DNA of 64,000 bases from an uncultured Veillonella sp. (GCF_900545795.1 NZ_URAR01000001.1:248001-312000); one strand, 5' to 3'; counted from the first letter of the stretch, positions 34,393-43,977 are shown. The notes: generated by a model from the sequence alone, not told the origin. Translations and numbers: made by a program.

Positions 34393-35967
34393 TTATTTTA
34401 CAAGGCCTTCGTTAACTAAGTATTCATGAGCCACTTCTTCAGGGCTTTTATGTTCTACGTCAACAGCGTAATTTAAGGCCTGCATTGTCTTTGTGTCTAA
34501 GCGTTCCATCATTTTATTAATTAATGGAGCTAATTCAGGATGTTCTTCAAGTACTTCTTCACGTACTAAAGGTACCCCATAGTATGGTGGGAAGAATTGT
34601 TTATCATCTTCAAGAACAACTAAATTATATTTCTTTAATAAGCCATCAGTAGAAAATGCATCTACGATCTGTACAGTACCATTTTCTAAAGCTACATAGC
34701 GAGTGGCCCCGTCAATGCCTTTAGCGTCTTTAAACTTAAAGCCATATGCTTCATTAACGCCTGCAAGGCCATCTTCACGATTTAAGAACTCTAATGTAGT
34801 ACCAGCGTGCAAGTTAGATCCTACACGAGCTAAATCGCTCATTTTAGTTAAATTGTATTCATTAGCTAATTCCTCACTAACAGCTAATGTATAGGTATTA
34901 CTAAATGGTGCAGCCTCTAACATCTGAATATTAGACTTCTCAGCTAATTCAGCCTTAGATTCCTCGTATACGGCTTTAGCATCACTCTTAGGGGTATGCT
35001 TAAGCATATCTACATAAACGGTCCCTGTGTACTCAATATAAGCGTCTAAATCATTACTATTCATCGCACTATACAATACTTGAGTACCACCAGCACCTAA
35101 ATGCTTCTCTACTTCTAAATCGGTGTTCTTTTCAATAAGCTCACTGAGCATATTACCTAAAATAAGCTGCTCCGTAAATTGTTTACTGCCTACGCGAATC
35201 ATCTTATCGTTCTTAGCTAAAGCACCATAGGCGCTATTACCTAATAAGACTACCACTAAAGCAACAACAACGCCAACAGTCCATTTTTTACGCTTACGGC
35301 TATGTAAAAGGCTTTCCTTATTGCCTACTACATTAGGTTGCAAGCTAATAGGCGTTACTAAATCTTCCACATAGGATAAAATCCAGTCAATAAAGAGCGC
35401 CAATATACATGCTGGCACAGCACCGGCCATAATCATGCCATTATTGACCGAGGAAATACCACTAAATACTAAGAAGCCTAAACCACCTGCGCCGATAAAG
35501 GCTGCAATAGTCATAAGACCTACGGCTGTAACGGCAGAAATTCGTACACCAGCCATGAGAACTGGTAAAGTTAAAGGCAATTGCACGCGCCATAAAATTT
35601 GAGCACGGGTCATACCAATCCCTTTAGCCGCTTCAATAGTGCCAGATTTAATTTGGCTAATACCGATGTAAGTATTCTTTACTATTGGCAAGAGGGAATA
35701 CAAAAATACTACAATAACTGCTGGTAAAGTACCAATACCGAGGAGCGGAATGGCAAAACCTAACAGCGCCATACTTGGTACCGCTTGAATTAAGTTAGTC
35801 GCACCCATAATTGGTTTATTTAGCGCCTTCACATAGCTAATAATAATACCTAAAGGTACACCCACTAAAATAGCAAGCCCTACTGCTACAGCAGTTAAAC
35901 GAATATGTTCTAATAGCAAGGAACCAACCTGGCTATAGTTTTGAATCATATAATCAAAAATACCCAT
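34393..35967 (-). CDS. ABC importer permease fused to its substrate-binding domain (OpuC/EgtU type)
   Basis: A 524-residue fusion. Residues ~15-220 form an ABC importer inner-membrane domain with the EAAKGIGMTRAQILWRVQLP coupling loop. After a further hydrophobic segment near residue 240, residues ~258-524 form an OpuBC/OpuCC-type binding domain starting MIRVGSKQFTEQLILGNML. Fusions of this kind are known from quaternary-amine importers and from the ergothioneine importer EgtU; the ligand cannot be decided by eye. The ATG at 35967 follows GGAGGTGG and lies one base past the ATPase stop. It would keep its binding domain tethered on the outer face of the membrane. Confidence 0.9.
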   Translation of the reverse strand: MGIFDYMIQNYSQVGSLLLEHIRLTAVAVGLAILVGVPLGIIISYVKALNKPIMGATNLIQAVPSMALLGFAIPLLGIGTLPAVIVVFLYSLLPIVKNTYIGISQIKSGTIEAAKGIGMTRAQILWRVQLPLTLPVLMAGVRISAVTAVGLMTIAAFIGAGGLGFLVFSGISSVNNGMIMAGAVPACILALFIDWILSYVEDLVTPISLQPNVVGNKESLLHSRKRKKWTVGVVVALVVVLLGNSAYGALAKNDKMIRVGSKQFTEQLILGNMLSELIEKNTDLEVEKHLGAGGTQVLYSAMNSNDLDAYIEYTGTVYVDMLKHTPKSDAKAVYEESKAELAEKSNIQMLEAAPFSNTYTLAVSEELANEYNLTKMSDLARVGSNLHAGTTLEFLNREDGLAGVNEAYGFKFKDAKGIDGATRYVALENGTVQIVDAFSTDGLLKKYNLVVLEDDKQFFPPYYGVPLVREEVLEEHPELAPLINKMMERLDTKTMQALNYAVDVEHKSPEEVAHEYLVNEGLVK

Positions 35968-35968
35968 A

Positions 35969-37096
35969 TTATACCACCTCCAATTCATCTACATACTGAC
36001 TACCAAGAGTGGTAATTAAACTACTTTGCGTAATCACACCAGCCACACAATCGTCATCATCTAATACGAGCATATGCGGACGGTGGAATTCTTTTATAGT
36101 ATTTAATACATCAATTAAAGAATCTCCTACATGAGCCACAGCCTTAGGTTGTGCCATAATGTCTGATACAGGACCTTGTAAACTATCCTGCTCACGAATC
36201 ATGCGCGCATTAACCAACCCACGGAATTTACGTGTAAAGCGATCCACAACGATTAAGTAATCTTGTGGAATATCCTTAATCTTTTTCATGCAGCGCAATA
36301 AGCTATCAGTAGGATAGGCTAAATTATTAGCCTCTACCATAATGTCTTCAGCCTTAATATATTCAGGGGAATTCCAGATACGGTTTTTCCCGATAAAGCT
36401 TTCCACATATGGTGTAGCAGGATTCCGTAATATTTGCTCCGGTGTATCATATTGCTCTACATAGCCTTCGCGCATCAAGCAAATACGGTCGGAGATTTTA
36501 ATCGCCTCATCCATATCATGGGTTACAAAGACGATGGTCTTCTTTACATTCTCTTGTAAACTGCGCAATTCGTCCTGTAAAGTGACGCGTGTAATAGGAT
36601 CGATAGCAGAGAATGGTTCGTCCATTAAAATAACCTCTGGATCTACAATAAGGGCACGGGCTACGCCTACACGCTGCTGCTGACCACCAGAAAGCTCTAC
36701 TGGATAACGATCTAATAAGTCTCTGTTAAGACCTACTAAGTCCATCATTTCGTTGATTTTTTCAGTTCGACCTTCTTGAGGGAACTTATGCAAATCAAGT
36801 ACTAAATCTAAATTCTTGCGAATTGTTAAATGTGGAAACAAACCTGTTTGTTGAATTACATAACCAATTTTGCGACGTAATTCTACAGGATTCATTTTAT
36901 ATACATCTTCCTCATTTACTAAAATCTGACCTGAGGAAATGGGAATCAAACGATTGATCATTTTAAGCAAAGTTGTTTTACCACAGCCACTACCGCCGAT
37001 AATAGAAACAATTTCACCTTTTGGAATCGTAAGTGTTATATCATGCAATACTTCTTTTTTTCCATAGCGTTTTTTTATATTTTTAAATTGAATCAT
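35969..37096 (-). CDS. ABC importer ATP-binding protein with CBS domains (OpuCA/ProV type)
   Basis: A 375-residue ATPase. Walker A GGSGCGKTTLLK is near residue 36, the signature LSGGQQQRVGVARAL near 133, Walker B VILMDEPFSAID near 155 and the switch His in FVTHDMDEA. Two CBS domains fill residues ~255-370; in OpuA-like importers these gate transport by ionic strength or cyclic di-AMP. The ATG at 37096 follows GGGAGG. It is the first gene of the two-gene importer and has an inverted repeat in its leader. The adjacent BusR-like gene suggests osmotic or c-di-AMP control. Confidence 0.92.
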   Translation of the reverse strand: MIQFKNIKKRYGKKEVLHDITLTIPKGEIVSIIGGSGCGKTTLLKMINRLIPISSGQILVNEEDVYKMNPVELRRKIGYVIQQTGLFPHLTIRKNLDLVLDLHKFPQEGRTEKINEMMDLVGLNRDLLDRYPVELSGGQQQRVGVARALIVDPEVILMDEPFSAIDPITRVTLQDELRSLQENVKKTIVFVTHDMDEAIKISDRICLMREGYVEQYDTPEQILRNPATPYVESFIGKNRIWNSPEYIKAEDIMVEANNLAYPTDSLLRCMKKIKDIPQDYLIVVDRFTRKFRGLVNARMIREQDSLQGPVSDIMAQPKAVAHVGDSLIDVLNTIKEFHRPHMLVLDDDDCVAGVITQSSLITTLGSQYVDELEVV

Positions 37097-37137
37097 ATAA
37101 GACCTCCCTAAGTCCAATGAATATAAACAAATAAGAT

Positions 37138-37186
37138 AGGCTTTCAGTTTATATCACCTCATGAAAGATGGTACAATTGAAAGCCT
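37138..37186 (-). promoter_or_regulatory. Inverted repeat in the importer leader, candidate operator or attenuator
   Basis: AGGCTTTCA (37138-37146) is perfectly repeated in inverse as TGAAAGCCT (37178-37186), with arm centres 40 bp apart, about four helical turns. There is no strong U-run after it, so it may be a binding site for a tetrameric repressor rather than a terminator. The DNA at 37187-37345 shows nothing further. Confidence 0.45.
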
Positions 37187-37349
37187 TTAATGACTACTCT
37201 TACATATTGCTTTTAAATACATTTTTTCTTTCTTCAAAACCAACAACCTTATAATAACACAAAGTTGTTACTTTAGTCAATATCGATAAAATTAAATCTA
37301 ATTATTTTTTACTAAATCCCTTAACTTTAATTCTATGCCCCATAACAAT

Positions 37350-37403
37350 AAAACCGCTCCACCAGCTAGGGAGCTAAACCCATATAACCAGTGAAGCGGT
37401 TTT
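37350..37403 (-). terminator. Intrinsic terminator of the BusR-like gene
   Basis: AAAACCGCT pairs with AGCGGTTTT with an inner CAC/GTG continuation. On the minus strand it ends in GGTTTTATTG. It starts 13 bp past the stop. Confidence 0.7.
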
Positions 37404-37416
37404 ATAATCTATTAAA

Positions 37417-38055
37417 TTATTCACTATCCCCATATAAATAATGCTCTAAGCGAACCCAACTATCGGTAGGTCCTATGAAATAAATCTCTTCACCAGCCTT
37501 TAACGTCGCATAAGGACCTGGCGAAATAACCATGGTCTTATCTTCCGTTTCAATGGCTACTACAGTAATTCCTGTATTCTGCCAAAGTTGTAAGGAGCCA
37601 ATGGATTGATTTAAATATTTACAATTCTCTTTTACGGGCATCTTCATAGGCTGTAAAGGATTGGTATATTGATAATGAGACACGAGCTGACTTAATTTAG
37701 TCACCGTGTCCTTTAACTCCTTAAAGCCTTCCATCTGAGTCTCTATTTGCTGTACTACATCCTTATGCAAAGAATCTACAGAATCAAAATCATTAAACTG
37801 CATGCGGAATTGTTCCGCCTTTTTCTTCGATAACACAGTACAACCGCTTCCCTTAGTTACCTCAACTATGCCCAAATCAGCGAGCAAGGCAATGGCACGT
37901 CTAGAAGTTTCTGGCGACACCCCATAATGAACAGATAAAGCCGAGCGAGCGAAAATCTTTTCCCCTTCTTTATAGCCTCCCGATACAATTTTACCGGCCA
38001 CATCGGCGGCAATTTGCTGGTATCGTGCTACACGTACATTTTTAGGTTTACTCAC
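37417..38055 (-). CDS. GntR-type regulator with RCK_C (TrkA-C) domain, BusR-like
   Basis: A 212-residue regulator. A GntR winged HTH spans residues ~8-76 (ARSALSVHYGVSPETSRRAI), followed by a helical linker likely to form a coiled coil and an RCK_C/TrkA-C domain over residues ~135-208 (GITVVAIETEDKTMVISPGP). This architecture is that of BusR, which binds cyclic di-AMP through RCK_C and represses a glycine-betaine importer in lactic acid bacteria. Here it lies beside an OpuC/EgtU-like importer on the same strand and upstream of it. A c-di-AMP phosphodiesterase gene is also in this window. The c-di-AMP response is inferred from architecture. Confidence 0.85.
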   Translation of the reverse strand: MSKPKNVRVARYQQIAADVAGKIVSGGYKEGEKIFARSALSVHYGVSPETSRRAIALLADLGIVEVTKGSGCTVLSKKKAEQFRMQFNDFDSVDSLHKDVVQQIETQMEGFKELKDTVTKLSQLVSHYQYTNPLQPMKMPVKENCKYLNQSIGSLQLWQNTGITVVAIETEDKTMVISPGPYATLKAGEEIYFIGPTDSWVRLEHYLYGDSE

Positions 38056-38095
38056 AGAGCCACCCCCTTCTTATATAATCCCTTATAGAGCTTTG

Positions 38096-38129
38096 TAAAA
38101 AAGCAGGCAGCCTTTAGGCCACCTGCTTC
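38096..38129 (-). terminator. Intrinsic terminator of pyrG
   Basis: On the minus strand AAGCAGG-TG-GCCT pairs with AGGC-TG-CCTGCTT, followed by TTTTAC. It lies 23 bp past the pyrG stop and just upstream of the BusR-like gene. Confidence 0.9.
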
Positions 38130-38151
38130 TTATGCGCTCTTACAAGACGTA

Positions 38152-39762
38152 TTATTTTACTAAATCTAATACGGCATTAACAAAGCCTTTAAATAAAGGA
38201 TGTGCATTAGTTGGACGAGATTTCAATTCTGGATGGAATTGAACGCCCACAAAGAATGGATGATCAGCAATTTCCACACACTCTACTAAGCGATTATCAG
38301 GGGATGTACCACTAATAATTAAACCTTTATCAGTTAAAATTTGGCGGAATTCATTGTTAAATTCATAACGATGACGATGACGTTCATATACTAAATCTTC
38401 GCCATATGCTTCGCGTACTTTAGTACCTTCCACGGTTTTACATGGATATACGCCAAGACGCATAGTGCCACCTTTTTTATCTACATCAACTTGATCAGGC
38501 ATTAAGTCGATAACAGAATTTTCTACAGTTTCATCAAATTCAGTGGAATTAGCCCCTTCAAGGCCAGCTACGTGGCGAGCAAATTCCATAACAGCTGATT
38601 GCATACCAAGGCAAAGGCCTAAGAATGGCACTTTGTTTTCACGTGCGTATTGAATTGTACGGATTTTGCCTTCTACGCCACGTGCACCAAAGCCACCTGG
38701 TACTACGATGCCATCTACATCTTTATAAATTTCAGCTACATCGCAATCAGACTCTTCTAATTCTTCTGCATCAACCCATTTAATATTTACTTTAGTATCT
38801 GCTGCAATACCTGCATGAGTCAAAGCTTCTGCAACACTGAGGTACGCATCATGTAATGCTACGTATTTACCAACTAAAGCAACTGTGATTTCCTTCGTTG
38901 GATTTAAAATTTTATCTACCATTTCCTTCCAAGCTGTCATATCAGCTGGCACTTCTGGAAGATTTAATTTTTTCACAACGATGCTGTCGAGACCTTCTTC
39001 TTGCATCATGAGTGGTACTTCGTAAATAGTGCTGCAAGTTTGATTTTCAATCACTGCATCTGGATCAATATCGCAGAATAAAGCAAGTTTTTCCTTCATT
39101 TCATCAGAAATATGCTTTTCTGTACGACATACAATAATGTCTGGTTGAATACCAATACTGCGCAATTCTTTAACGCTGTGTTGAGTCGGTTTAGTTTTAA
39201 GCTCACCAGCAGCATTAATATAAGGTACTAAGGTTACATGAATGTAGAGTACATCATTGCGGCCTACATCTTTTTTAACCTGACGAATCGCTTCTAAGAA
39301 TGGCAAGCTTTCAATATCCCCTACAGTACCGCCGATTTCAGTAATAACTACATCAGCATTGTCTTCTTTACCAACGCGATATACATTTTGCTTAATTTCA
39401 TTCGTAATGTGAGGAATAACTTGTACAGTGCTACCAAGATAGTCGCCTTTGCGCTCTTTATTAATAACAGACCAGTATACTTTACCTGCAGTTACATTGG
39501 AGCGTTTGCCAAGATTAATATCAATAAAACGTTCGTAGTGACCAAGGTCAAGGTCTGTTTCAGCACCATCATCGGTAACGAATACTTCACCATGTTGGTA
39601 TGGGCTCATTGTACCAGGATCAATATTAATATAAGGGTCAAATTTTTGAATCGTTACATTAAGGCCACGATTTTTTAAAAGGCGTCCTAAGGAAGCAGCA
39701 GTGATGCCCTTACCTAAGGAGCTCACAACGCCACCAGTTACGAAAATATACTTTGTTGCCAT
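38152..39762 (-). CDS. pyrG: CTP synthase
   Basis: A 536-residue full-length CTP synthase that makes CTP from UTP, ATP and glutamine. The N-terminal amidoligase domain begins IFVTGGVVSSLGKGITAASL, and the C-terminal class I glutamine amidotransferase domain carries the nucleophile in GLCLGMQ near residue 380 and the catalytic His-Glu in FHPEL near residue 515. TTGGAGG lies upstream of the ATG. It is transcribed in the same direction as argS, 48 bp downstream of it. No pyrG attenuation G/C-run was seen at the start. Confidence 0.98.
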   Translation of the reverse strand: MATKYIFVTGGVVSSLGKGITAASLGRLLKNRGLNVTIQKFDPYINIDPGTMSPYQHGEVFVTDDGAETDLDLGHYERFIDINLGKRSNVTAGKVYWSVINKERKGDYLGSTVQVIPHITNEIKQNVYRVGKEDNADVVITEIGGTVGDIESLPFLEAIRQVKKDVGRNDVLYIHVTLVPYINAAGELKTKPTQHSVKELRSIGIQPDIIVCRTEKHISDEMKEKLALFCDIDPDAVIENQTCSTIYEVPLMMQEEGLDSIVVKKLNLPEVPADMTAWKEMVDKILNPTKEITVALVGKYVALHDAYLSVAEALTHAGIAADTKVNIKWVDAEELEESDCDVAEIYKDVDGIVVPGGFGARGVEGKIRTIQYARENKVPFLGLCLGMQSAVMEFARHVAGLEGANSTEFDETVENSVIDLMPDQVDVDKKGGTMRLGVYPCKTVEGTKVREAYGEDLVYERHRHRYEFNNEFRQILTDKGLIISGTSPDNRLVECVEIADHPFFVGVQFHPELKSRPTNAHPLFKGFVNAVLDLVK

Positions 39763-39810
39763 GATTCCTCCAAAAGCGATAAATGAAATGAATATAAAAC
39801 CGTTCTATAA

Positions 39811-41475
39811 TTACATTTTTTCCGGTGCGGAAATACCTAAAATATCAAGACCATTATATAGTACATGAGAGATTGCTGTAATTAGACCTAAACGAGCTTG
39901 CTGCAAGTCTTTTTTTACCCCCATAATACGACCTTGTTTGTAGAAGGAGTGGAATAAGCTTGCCAAGTCATATAAGTAGCGCGCAATGCGATGTGGCGCA
40001 CGATGTTCAGCAGCGGAACGAATCTCTTCTGGATAAGCCGCTAATTTCTTAATAATGTCTAACTCAATTTCGCTTGTTAAGCTTGCAAAATCAACATCAG
40101 CCCAGTCGCCAAAGTCAATACCCGCTTCCTTAGCTTGACCAAAAATACTATGAATACGAGCATATGCATATTGAATGTAATATACTGGGTTTTCATGACT
40201 CTTAGATTTAGCCAAGTTAATATCAAAATCTAATTGACTGTCCAAAGAGCGCATCAAGAAGAAGTAACGCGCTGCATCTACACCTACTTCTTCAATTAAC
40301 TCATCAAGTGTTACAGATTGACCAGTGCGCTTAGACATTTTAACAAGATCGCCATCGCGATATAAGGACACCATCTGTAATAATAAAATTTCAAGGCGTT
40401 CTGGATTATATCCTAAAGCCTGCATAGATGCTTTTACACGGGTAATATAACCATGATGGTCAGCGCCCCAAATATTGATCATCTTCTTGAAACCACGTTC
40501 AAATTTATTGCGGTGATACGCAATATCAGATGCTAAATAAGTAGGCTCACCATTTTCACGGATGACTACGCGGTCTTTGTCATCGCCGTAGCGAGTGGAG
40601 GCAAACCAAAGAGCGCCGTCTTTTTCGTATACATCGCCAGTATCTTTTAAGAATTGAATAGCCTTATTCACTTCACCACTGCGATGCACGGAGCGCTCAC
40701 TGAACCAATTATCAAAGGTTACATGGAAATTGCGAAGCGTTACACGAAGCGCATTGAGCTTTTCTGTTAAGCCATATTCTTTAAAGAATGGTAAACGCTC
40801 TTCATCATTGAGTACGGCAAAGAAGTCACCGCGCCAATTAATGAGGCTTTGCGCTGTTTCTACAATATCTTGACCATGATAGCCATTTTCAGGGAATTCA
40901 TTTTTTAAATCAAGTAACTCTAAATAACGCGCGTTGATAGATTTTGCTAAATTATCAATCTGATTGCCCGCATCATTAATATAGAACTCAGACTGTACAT
41001 TATAACCAGCAGCGCGGAATAAATTAACGAGCGCACTGCCATAAGCTGCACCACGGCCATGACCTACATGAAGAGGGCCGGTTGGATTAGCACTTACATA
41101 TTCCACTTGCACTGTATCTTCAGCGCGAGTTTCTTGATTACCATAGGAAGGACCTTGGATTAACACACTCTTTAATGTGTCATATACCATATCAGTTTTT
41201 ACGAAGAAGTTAATAAAGCCAGCACCAGCACGCTCTGCTTTTTCTAGCCAATCAAAATTCATATATTCAATGATAATATCGGCAATCGCAGCAGGACTCA
41301 TATGTGCTACACGAGCTGATTGCATAGCAATATTGGAGGAAAAATCACCAAATTCCTTTTGTGGTGGTACTTCAAGTACTACCTCTGGATACTCTCCAGC
41401 GGGTAATTTACCTGCCTCTAGTGCCGCGTTCAACGCACTTTCAATCCCTTGCTTGAGCTTGTCTTTCATCTCCAT
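39811..41475 (-). CDS. argS: Arginyl-tRNA synthetase
   Basis: A 554-residue class I aminoacyl-tRNA synthetase. An N-terminal Arg-tRNA recognition domain (residues 1-85) is followed by the catalytic core with ANPTGPLHVGHGRGA (HIGH motif) near residue 130 and LVKMSKRTGQ (KMSK-like) near residue 385. The DALR anticodon-binding domain closes the protein (HRIARYLYDLASLFHSFY). It starts inside the end of the DUF1934 gene (35-bp overlap), and AGGAGG lies nine bases before the ATG at 41475. A second ATG two codons later is possible. Confidence 0.97.
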   Translation of the reverse strand: MEMKDKLKQGIESALNAALEAGKLPAGEYPEVVLEVPPQKEFGDFSSNIAMQSARVAHMSPAAIADIIIEYMNFDWLEKAERAGAGFINFFVKTDMVYDTLKSVLIQGPSYGNQETRAEDTVQVEYVSANPTGPLHVGHGRGAAYGSALVNLFRAAGYNVQSEFYINDAGNQIDNLAKSINARYLELLDLKNEFPENGYHGQDIVETAQSLINWRGDFFAVLNDEERLPFFKEYGLTEKLNALRVTLRNFHVTFDNWFSERSVHRSGEVNKAIQFLKDTGDVYEKDGALWFASTRYGDDKDRVVIRENGEPTYLASDIAYHRNKFERGFKKMINIWGADHHGYITRVKASMQALGYNPERLEILLLQMVSLYRDGDLVKMSKRTGQSVTLDELIEEVGVDAARYFFLMRSLDSQLDFDINLAKSKSHENPVYYIQYAYARIHSIFGQAKEAGIDFGDWADVDFASLTSEIELDIIKKLAAYPEEIRSAAEHRAPHRIARYLYDLASLFHSFYKQGRIMGVKKDLQQARLGLITAISHVLYNGLDILGISAPEKM

Positions 41476-41899
41476 ACTCTGTGTCCTCCTGTAAGTTAAT
41501 GTCTAATTGGTTGTAAAATTGCCATTCACCACCAACAGAAATATCATATCCTAAATGAACATGGCCAAGGCCATCATCTATTTGTATATCTAGCTCATGA
41601 GTTTTAATCCCCATATGAAGCTCACCAAATGGTGTATTAACCACAGTCTGCTTCATTTCACCAAGTACATATTCATGTCGCATCGATACATTACCATTGC
41701 GAATTAGTATCATCGAAGCCGGCTTAATCTTAATTGTTGTATGAACCCCTTCAAGGCCTGTCACTTCGCTTTCATTGTACATGATGTATTTTACATTGTT
41801 TTTCTCATGATACTCACCAGGTGAAAGCAACTCAACGACCGTGTCTTTGCCACTTGCATCACGCTGAATGCTTTTTAACCCTACTAAAACACGCTTCAT
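41441..41899 (-). CDS. DUF1934 (YwiB-like) beta-barrel protein
   Basis: A 152-residue protein of the DUF1934 family, which forms a small lipocalin-like beta-barrel of unknown function. Typical stretches are VELLSPGEYHEKNN, KYIMYNESEVTGLEG and the TPFGELHMGIKTHELDI strand. It commonly lies directly before argS in Firmicutes, as it does here with overlap. The ATG at 41899 is preceded by GGAGGGG; a six-codon longer frame was rejected. No signal peptide is visible. Confidence 0.88.
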   Translation of the reverse strand: MKRVLVGLKSIQRDASGKDTVVELLSPGEYHEKNNVKYIMYNESEVTGLEGVHTTIKIKPASMILIRNGNVSMRHEYVLGEMKQTVVNTPFGELHMGIKTHELDIQIDDGLGHVHLGYDISVGGEWQFYNQLDINLQEDTEYGDERQAQARD

Positions 41900-41957
41900 C
41901 GCGCCCCTCCATCTCAATGTTTCAATCAGTTCATTATACCATATTTACGCTTTAAAT

Positions 41958-42305
41958 TTAAGAATTTTTCTGTGCTGCAAAGGCTGCTTTTAAGGCTCGT
42001 TTTTGGTCCCTTGCCATGCGCTTCACTTGATACTCCATAGATTGCGCATCTTGCTTGCGAGAAAATGTAGTGTACCATACTAAAGTTACAGGGCGACGAC
42101 CGCGCGTATACTTAGCCCCTCCTGGTACGAGACCATTATGAGCCTTTAGACGATGCTCTATATCCACCGTCCAACCAGTATAGAAAGACCCATCGGCGCA
42201 TTCAAGCATATACGTATAATATTGCTCACCCCCAACCGGTGTACTCTGCGCACCTTTACTCAAATCCTTCGCCTCACCAGGCGCAACAACTTGTTCGTCC
42301 TTCAT
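41958..42305 (-). CDS. GIY-YIG nuclease-like protein (UPF0213)
   Basis: A 115-residue protein with a single GIY-YIG domain: YYTYMLECADGSFYTGWT near residue 30, the RLKAHN segment with the catalytic Arg, and the GGAKYTRGRRPVTLVW strand. Members of UPF0213 are small nucleases of uncertain role in DNA repair or mobile-element decay. The first 25 residues are an extra charged tail. AGAGGAGGG precedes the ATG at 42305, so the longer frame was not used. It lies 30 bp after the cyclophilin gene. Confidence 0.9.
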   Translation of the reverse strand: MKDEQVVAPGEAKDLSKGAQSTPVGGEQYYTYMLECADGSFYTGWTVDIEHRLKAHNGLVPGGAKYTRGRRPVTLVWYTTFSRKQDAQSMEYQVKRMARDQKRALKAAFAAQKNS

Positions 42306-42335
42306 CTGGGTCCCTCCTCTCAAGCATGCAAAAGA

Positions 42336-43007
42336 TTATTTGCCATCATTAGAAAGTGGCTCTAAAGTAATAGATTTAATTACCACTGGTGTTAACGGTT
42401 TATCCTTTTGATCTGTCGGCACCTTGCCAATCTTGGCCACTACATCCATGCCCTGAGTGACAATGCCAAAGATTGTGTGCTTATTATCTAACCAAGGGGT
42501 CGGCCCCAAAGTGATAAAAAATTGTGCATTCCCCGTATTAGGCCCACGGTTCGCCATAGCTAATAAGCCCATTTTATTAAAGTGCAAATCATTAGAAAAT
42601 TCATCAGGAATTGTATAGTCTGGGCCTCCTTGACCATTGTCGCCGCCTTGAATCATAAAATCATCGATAACACGATGAAAGTTCAAGCCATTGTAATAAC
42701 CAGCTTTTACTAAAGAATCAAAATTTTTGACTGTAATAGGGGCCTTTGAACCAAAGAGACGCACCTTAATTGTACCCTCTGATGTTTCTAAAATAGCATA
42801 ATGGTCTTTTATAGGGGTGGCATCAAAATTCGGTGCCTTACTTTCTGTCTGTGTACTCTTAGTGCTAGCCTGAGCTGTACTATCGGAGCCAGTAAAACTA
42901 CAAGCCCCTACAATCGCTACCACTACTAATAAACTCATTATTAAAATCCAACGAAATCGCATAAACGATGTATTGCGTGCTGACTTAGACTCATTGCGTC
43001 GTTTCAT
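42336..43007 (-). CDS. Cyclophilin-type peptidyl-prolyl isomerase, predicted lipoprotein
   Basis: A 223-residue protein with a basic N-terminus, a hydrophobic segment ILIMSLLVVVAIVGAC ending in a lipobox-like IVGAC near residue 36, and a Ser/Thr-rich linker. The cyclophilin domain follows, with FHRVIDDFMIQGGD (active-site Arg, Phe), TGNAQFFITLGPTPWLDNKH and GIVTQGMDVVAKI. It would assist folding of exported proteins in the envelope. GAGGTACAT precedes the ATG. The cytoplasmic part before the lipobox is unusually long, so a downstream start is conceivable. Confidence 0.92.
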   Translation of the reverse strand: MKRRNESKSARNTSFMRFRWILIMSLLVVVAIVGACSFTGSDSTAQASTKSTQTESKAPNFDATPIKDHYAILETSEGTIKVRLFGSKAPITVKNFDSLVKAGYYNGLNFHRVIDDFMIQGGDNGQGGPDYTIPDEFSNDLHFNKMGLLAMANRGPNTGNAQFFITLGPTPWLDNKHTIFGIVTQGMDVVAKIGKVPTDQKDKPLTPVVIKSITLEPLSNDGK

Positions 43008-43042
43008 ATGTACCTCAATCTAGGATGTTAATCAATTTATAT

Positions 43043-43071
43043 ATAAAAACCGCTCACAAATCATGAGCGGT
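43043..43071 (-). terminator. Intrinsic terminator of the HAD phosphatase gene
   Basis: On the minus strand ACCGCTCA pairs perfectly with TGAGCGGT around a seven-base loop, followed by TTTTATAT. It lies about 125 bp past the HAD stop; the intervening bases hold nothing recognised. Confidence 0.75.
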
Positions 43072-43194
43072 ATTCTTGACATTTAATTATAGCATATAAA
43101 ACCATTTTATCCAACCCGTGGAGATTTCACACTTTGAAAAATCACACAAATTCATAGTTCCATAAACTACTTACACTATTAATCACATATACAA

Positions 43195-43968
43195 TTATAT
43201 AAAACCCAATGCCTTGCAGGCCTTATAGATGCCATCATGCTTGCAATCTTCGGCAATATAATCAGCCTTAGCCTTCAATTCATCGCGCCCATTCCCCATG
43301 GCTACTTTATACCAATCAGGGCAAAACATAGATAAATCATTGTAACCATCACCAAACACGACCACTTGATGAGGCTCCATCTGATAATACTTTAACATGC
43401 GGCGAATGCCTTCACCTTTTACCATGGGCTCAAACAAAATGCAATTATCTCCATAGCGAATTAAATCCGAACTCATATGAACGACCTGTTTAGATATTTC
43501 TTCTTCAGGTGTCATAAAGGCAAATATTTTATAAAAATGCTCCACCTGACGATAGTCAAACTCTGGATCATAAATAGTCTCCATCACATCCCAACTAGGA
43601 TGCCAACTGACTACATCTTCATAGGGGGTGATGCGAATAAACTCATTTACATCAGTTAAAGCCCAATGAAGATTCTTCGCTTCTAAATGTTCAATATAAT
43701 CAATGCAAGCCTGACGATCCATGCCTTCCATAAAGCGTATTTCATTATCTATAGTGCCACTGCGCCCACCATCAGCTACAAAATCATCTAACTCAGCCAT
43801 CTTGGCAAAACGACTGGCATCAATTTGCAGTCGACCTGTTGCCAGTGCCACGCGATGCCCCTGCTGCTCTAATCGGCGTAATGTATCTAGCGCACTATCA
43901 GGAATAATCCCTTCTGGCCATACTGCTAAGGTGTTATCAATATCAAAAAAGAAACACTTTTTTTCCAT
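43195..43968 (-). CDS. HAD-superfamily Cof-type hydrolase
   Basis: A 257-residue class IIB HAD phosphatase. Motif I is FFFDIDNTLAV (nucleophile Asp) at the N-terminus, motif II is ALATGRLQ near residue 40, and motif IV is VVFGDGYNDLSMF near residue 218 with its acidic pair. The cap domain lies between residues ~85 and 185. Cof proteins dephosphorylate sugar phosphates, FMN or PLP, and the substrate here is not assignable. It follows the DUF1653 gene by nine bases, so the two are co-transcribed. Confidence 0.92.
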   Translation of the reverse strand: MEKKCFFFDIDNTLAVWPEGIIPDSALDTLRRLEQQGHRVALATGRLQIDASRFAKMAELDDFVADGGRSGTIDNEIRFMEGMDRQACIDYIEHLEAKNLHWALTDVNEFIRITPYEDVVSWHPSWDVMETIYDPEFDYRQVEHFYKIFAFMTPEEEISKQVVHMSSDLIRYGDNCILFEPMVKGEGIRRMLKYYQMEPHQVVVFGDGYNDLSMFCPDWYKVAMGNGRDELKAKADYIAEDCKHDGIYKACKALGFI

Positions 43969-43977
43969 TTCGCCTCC

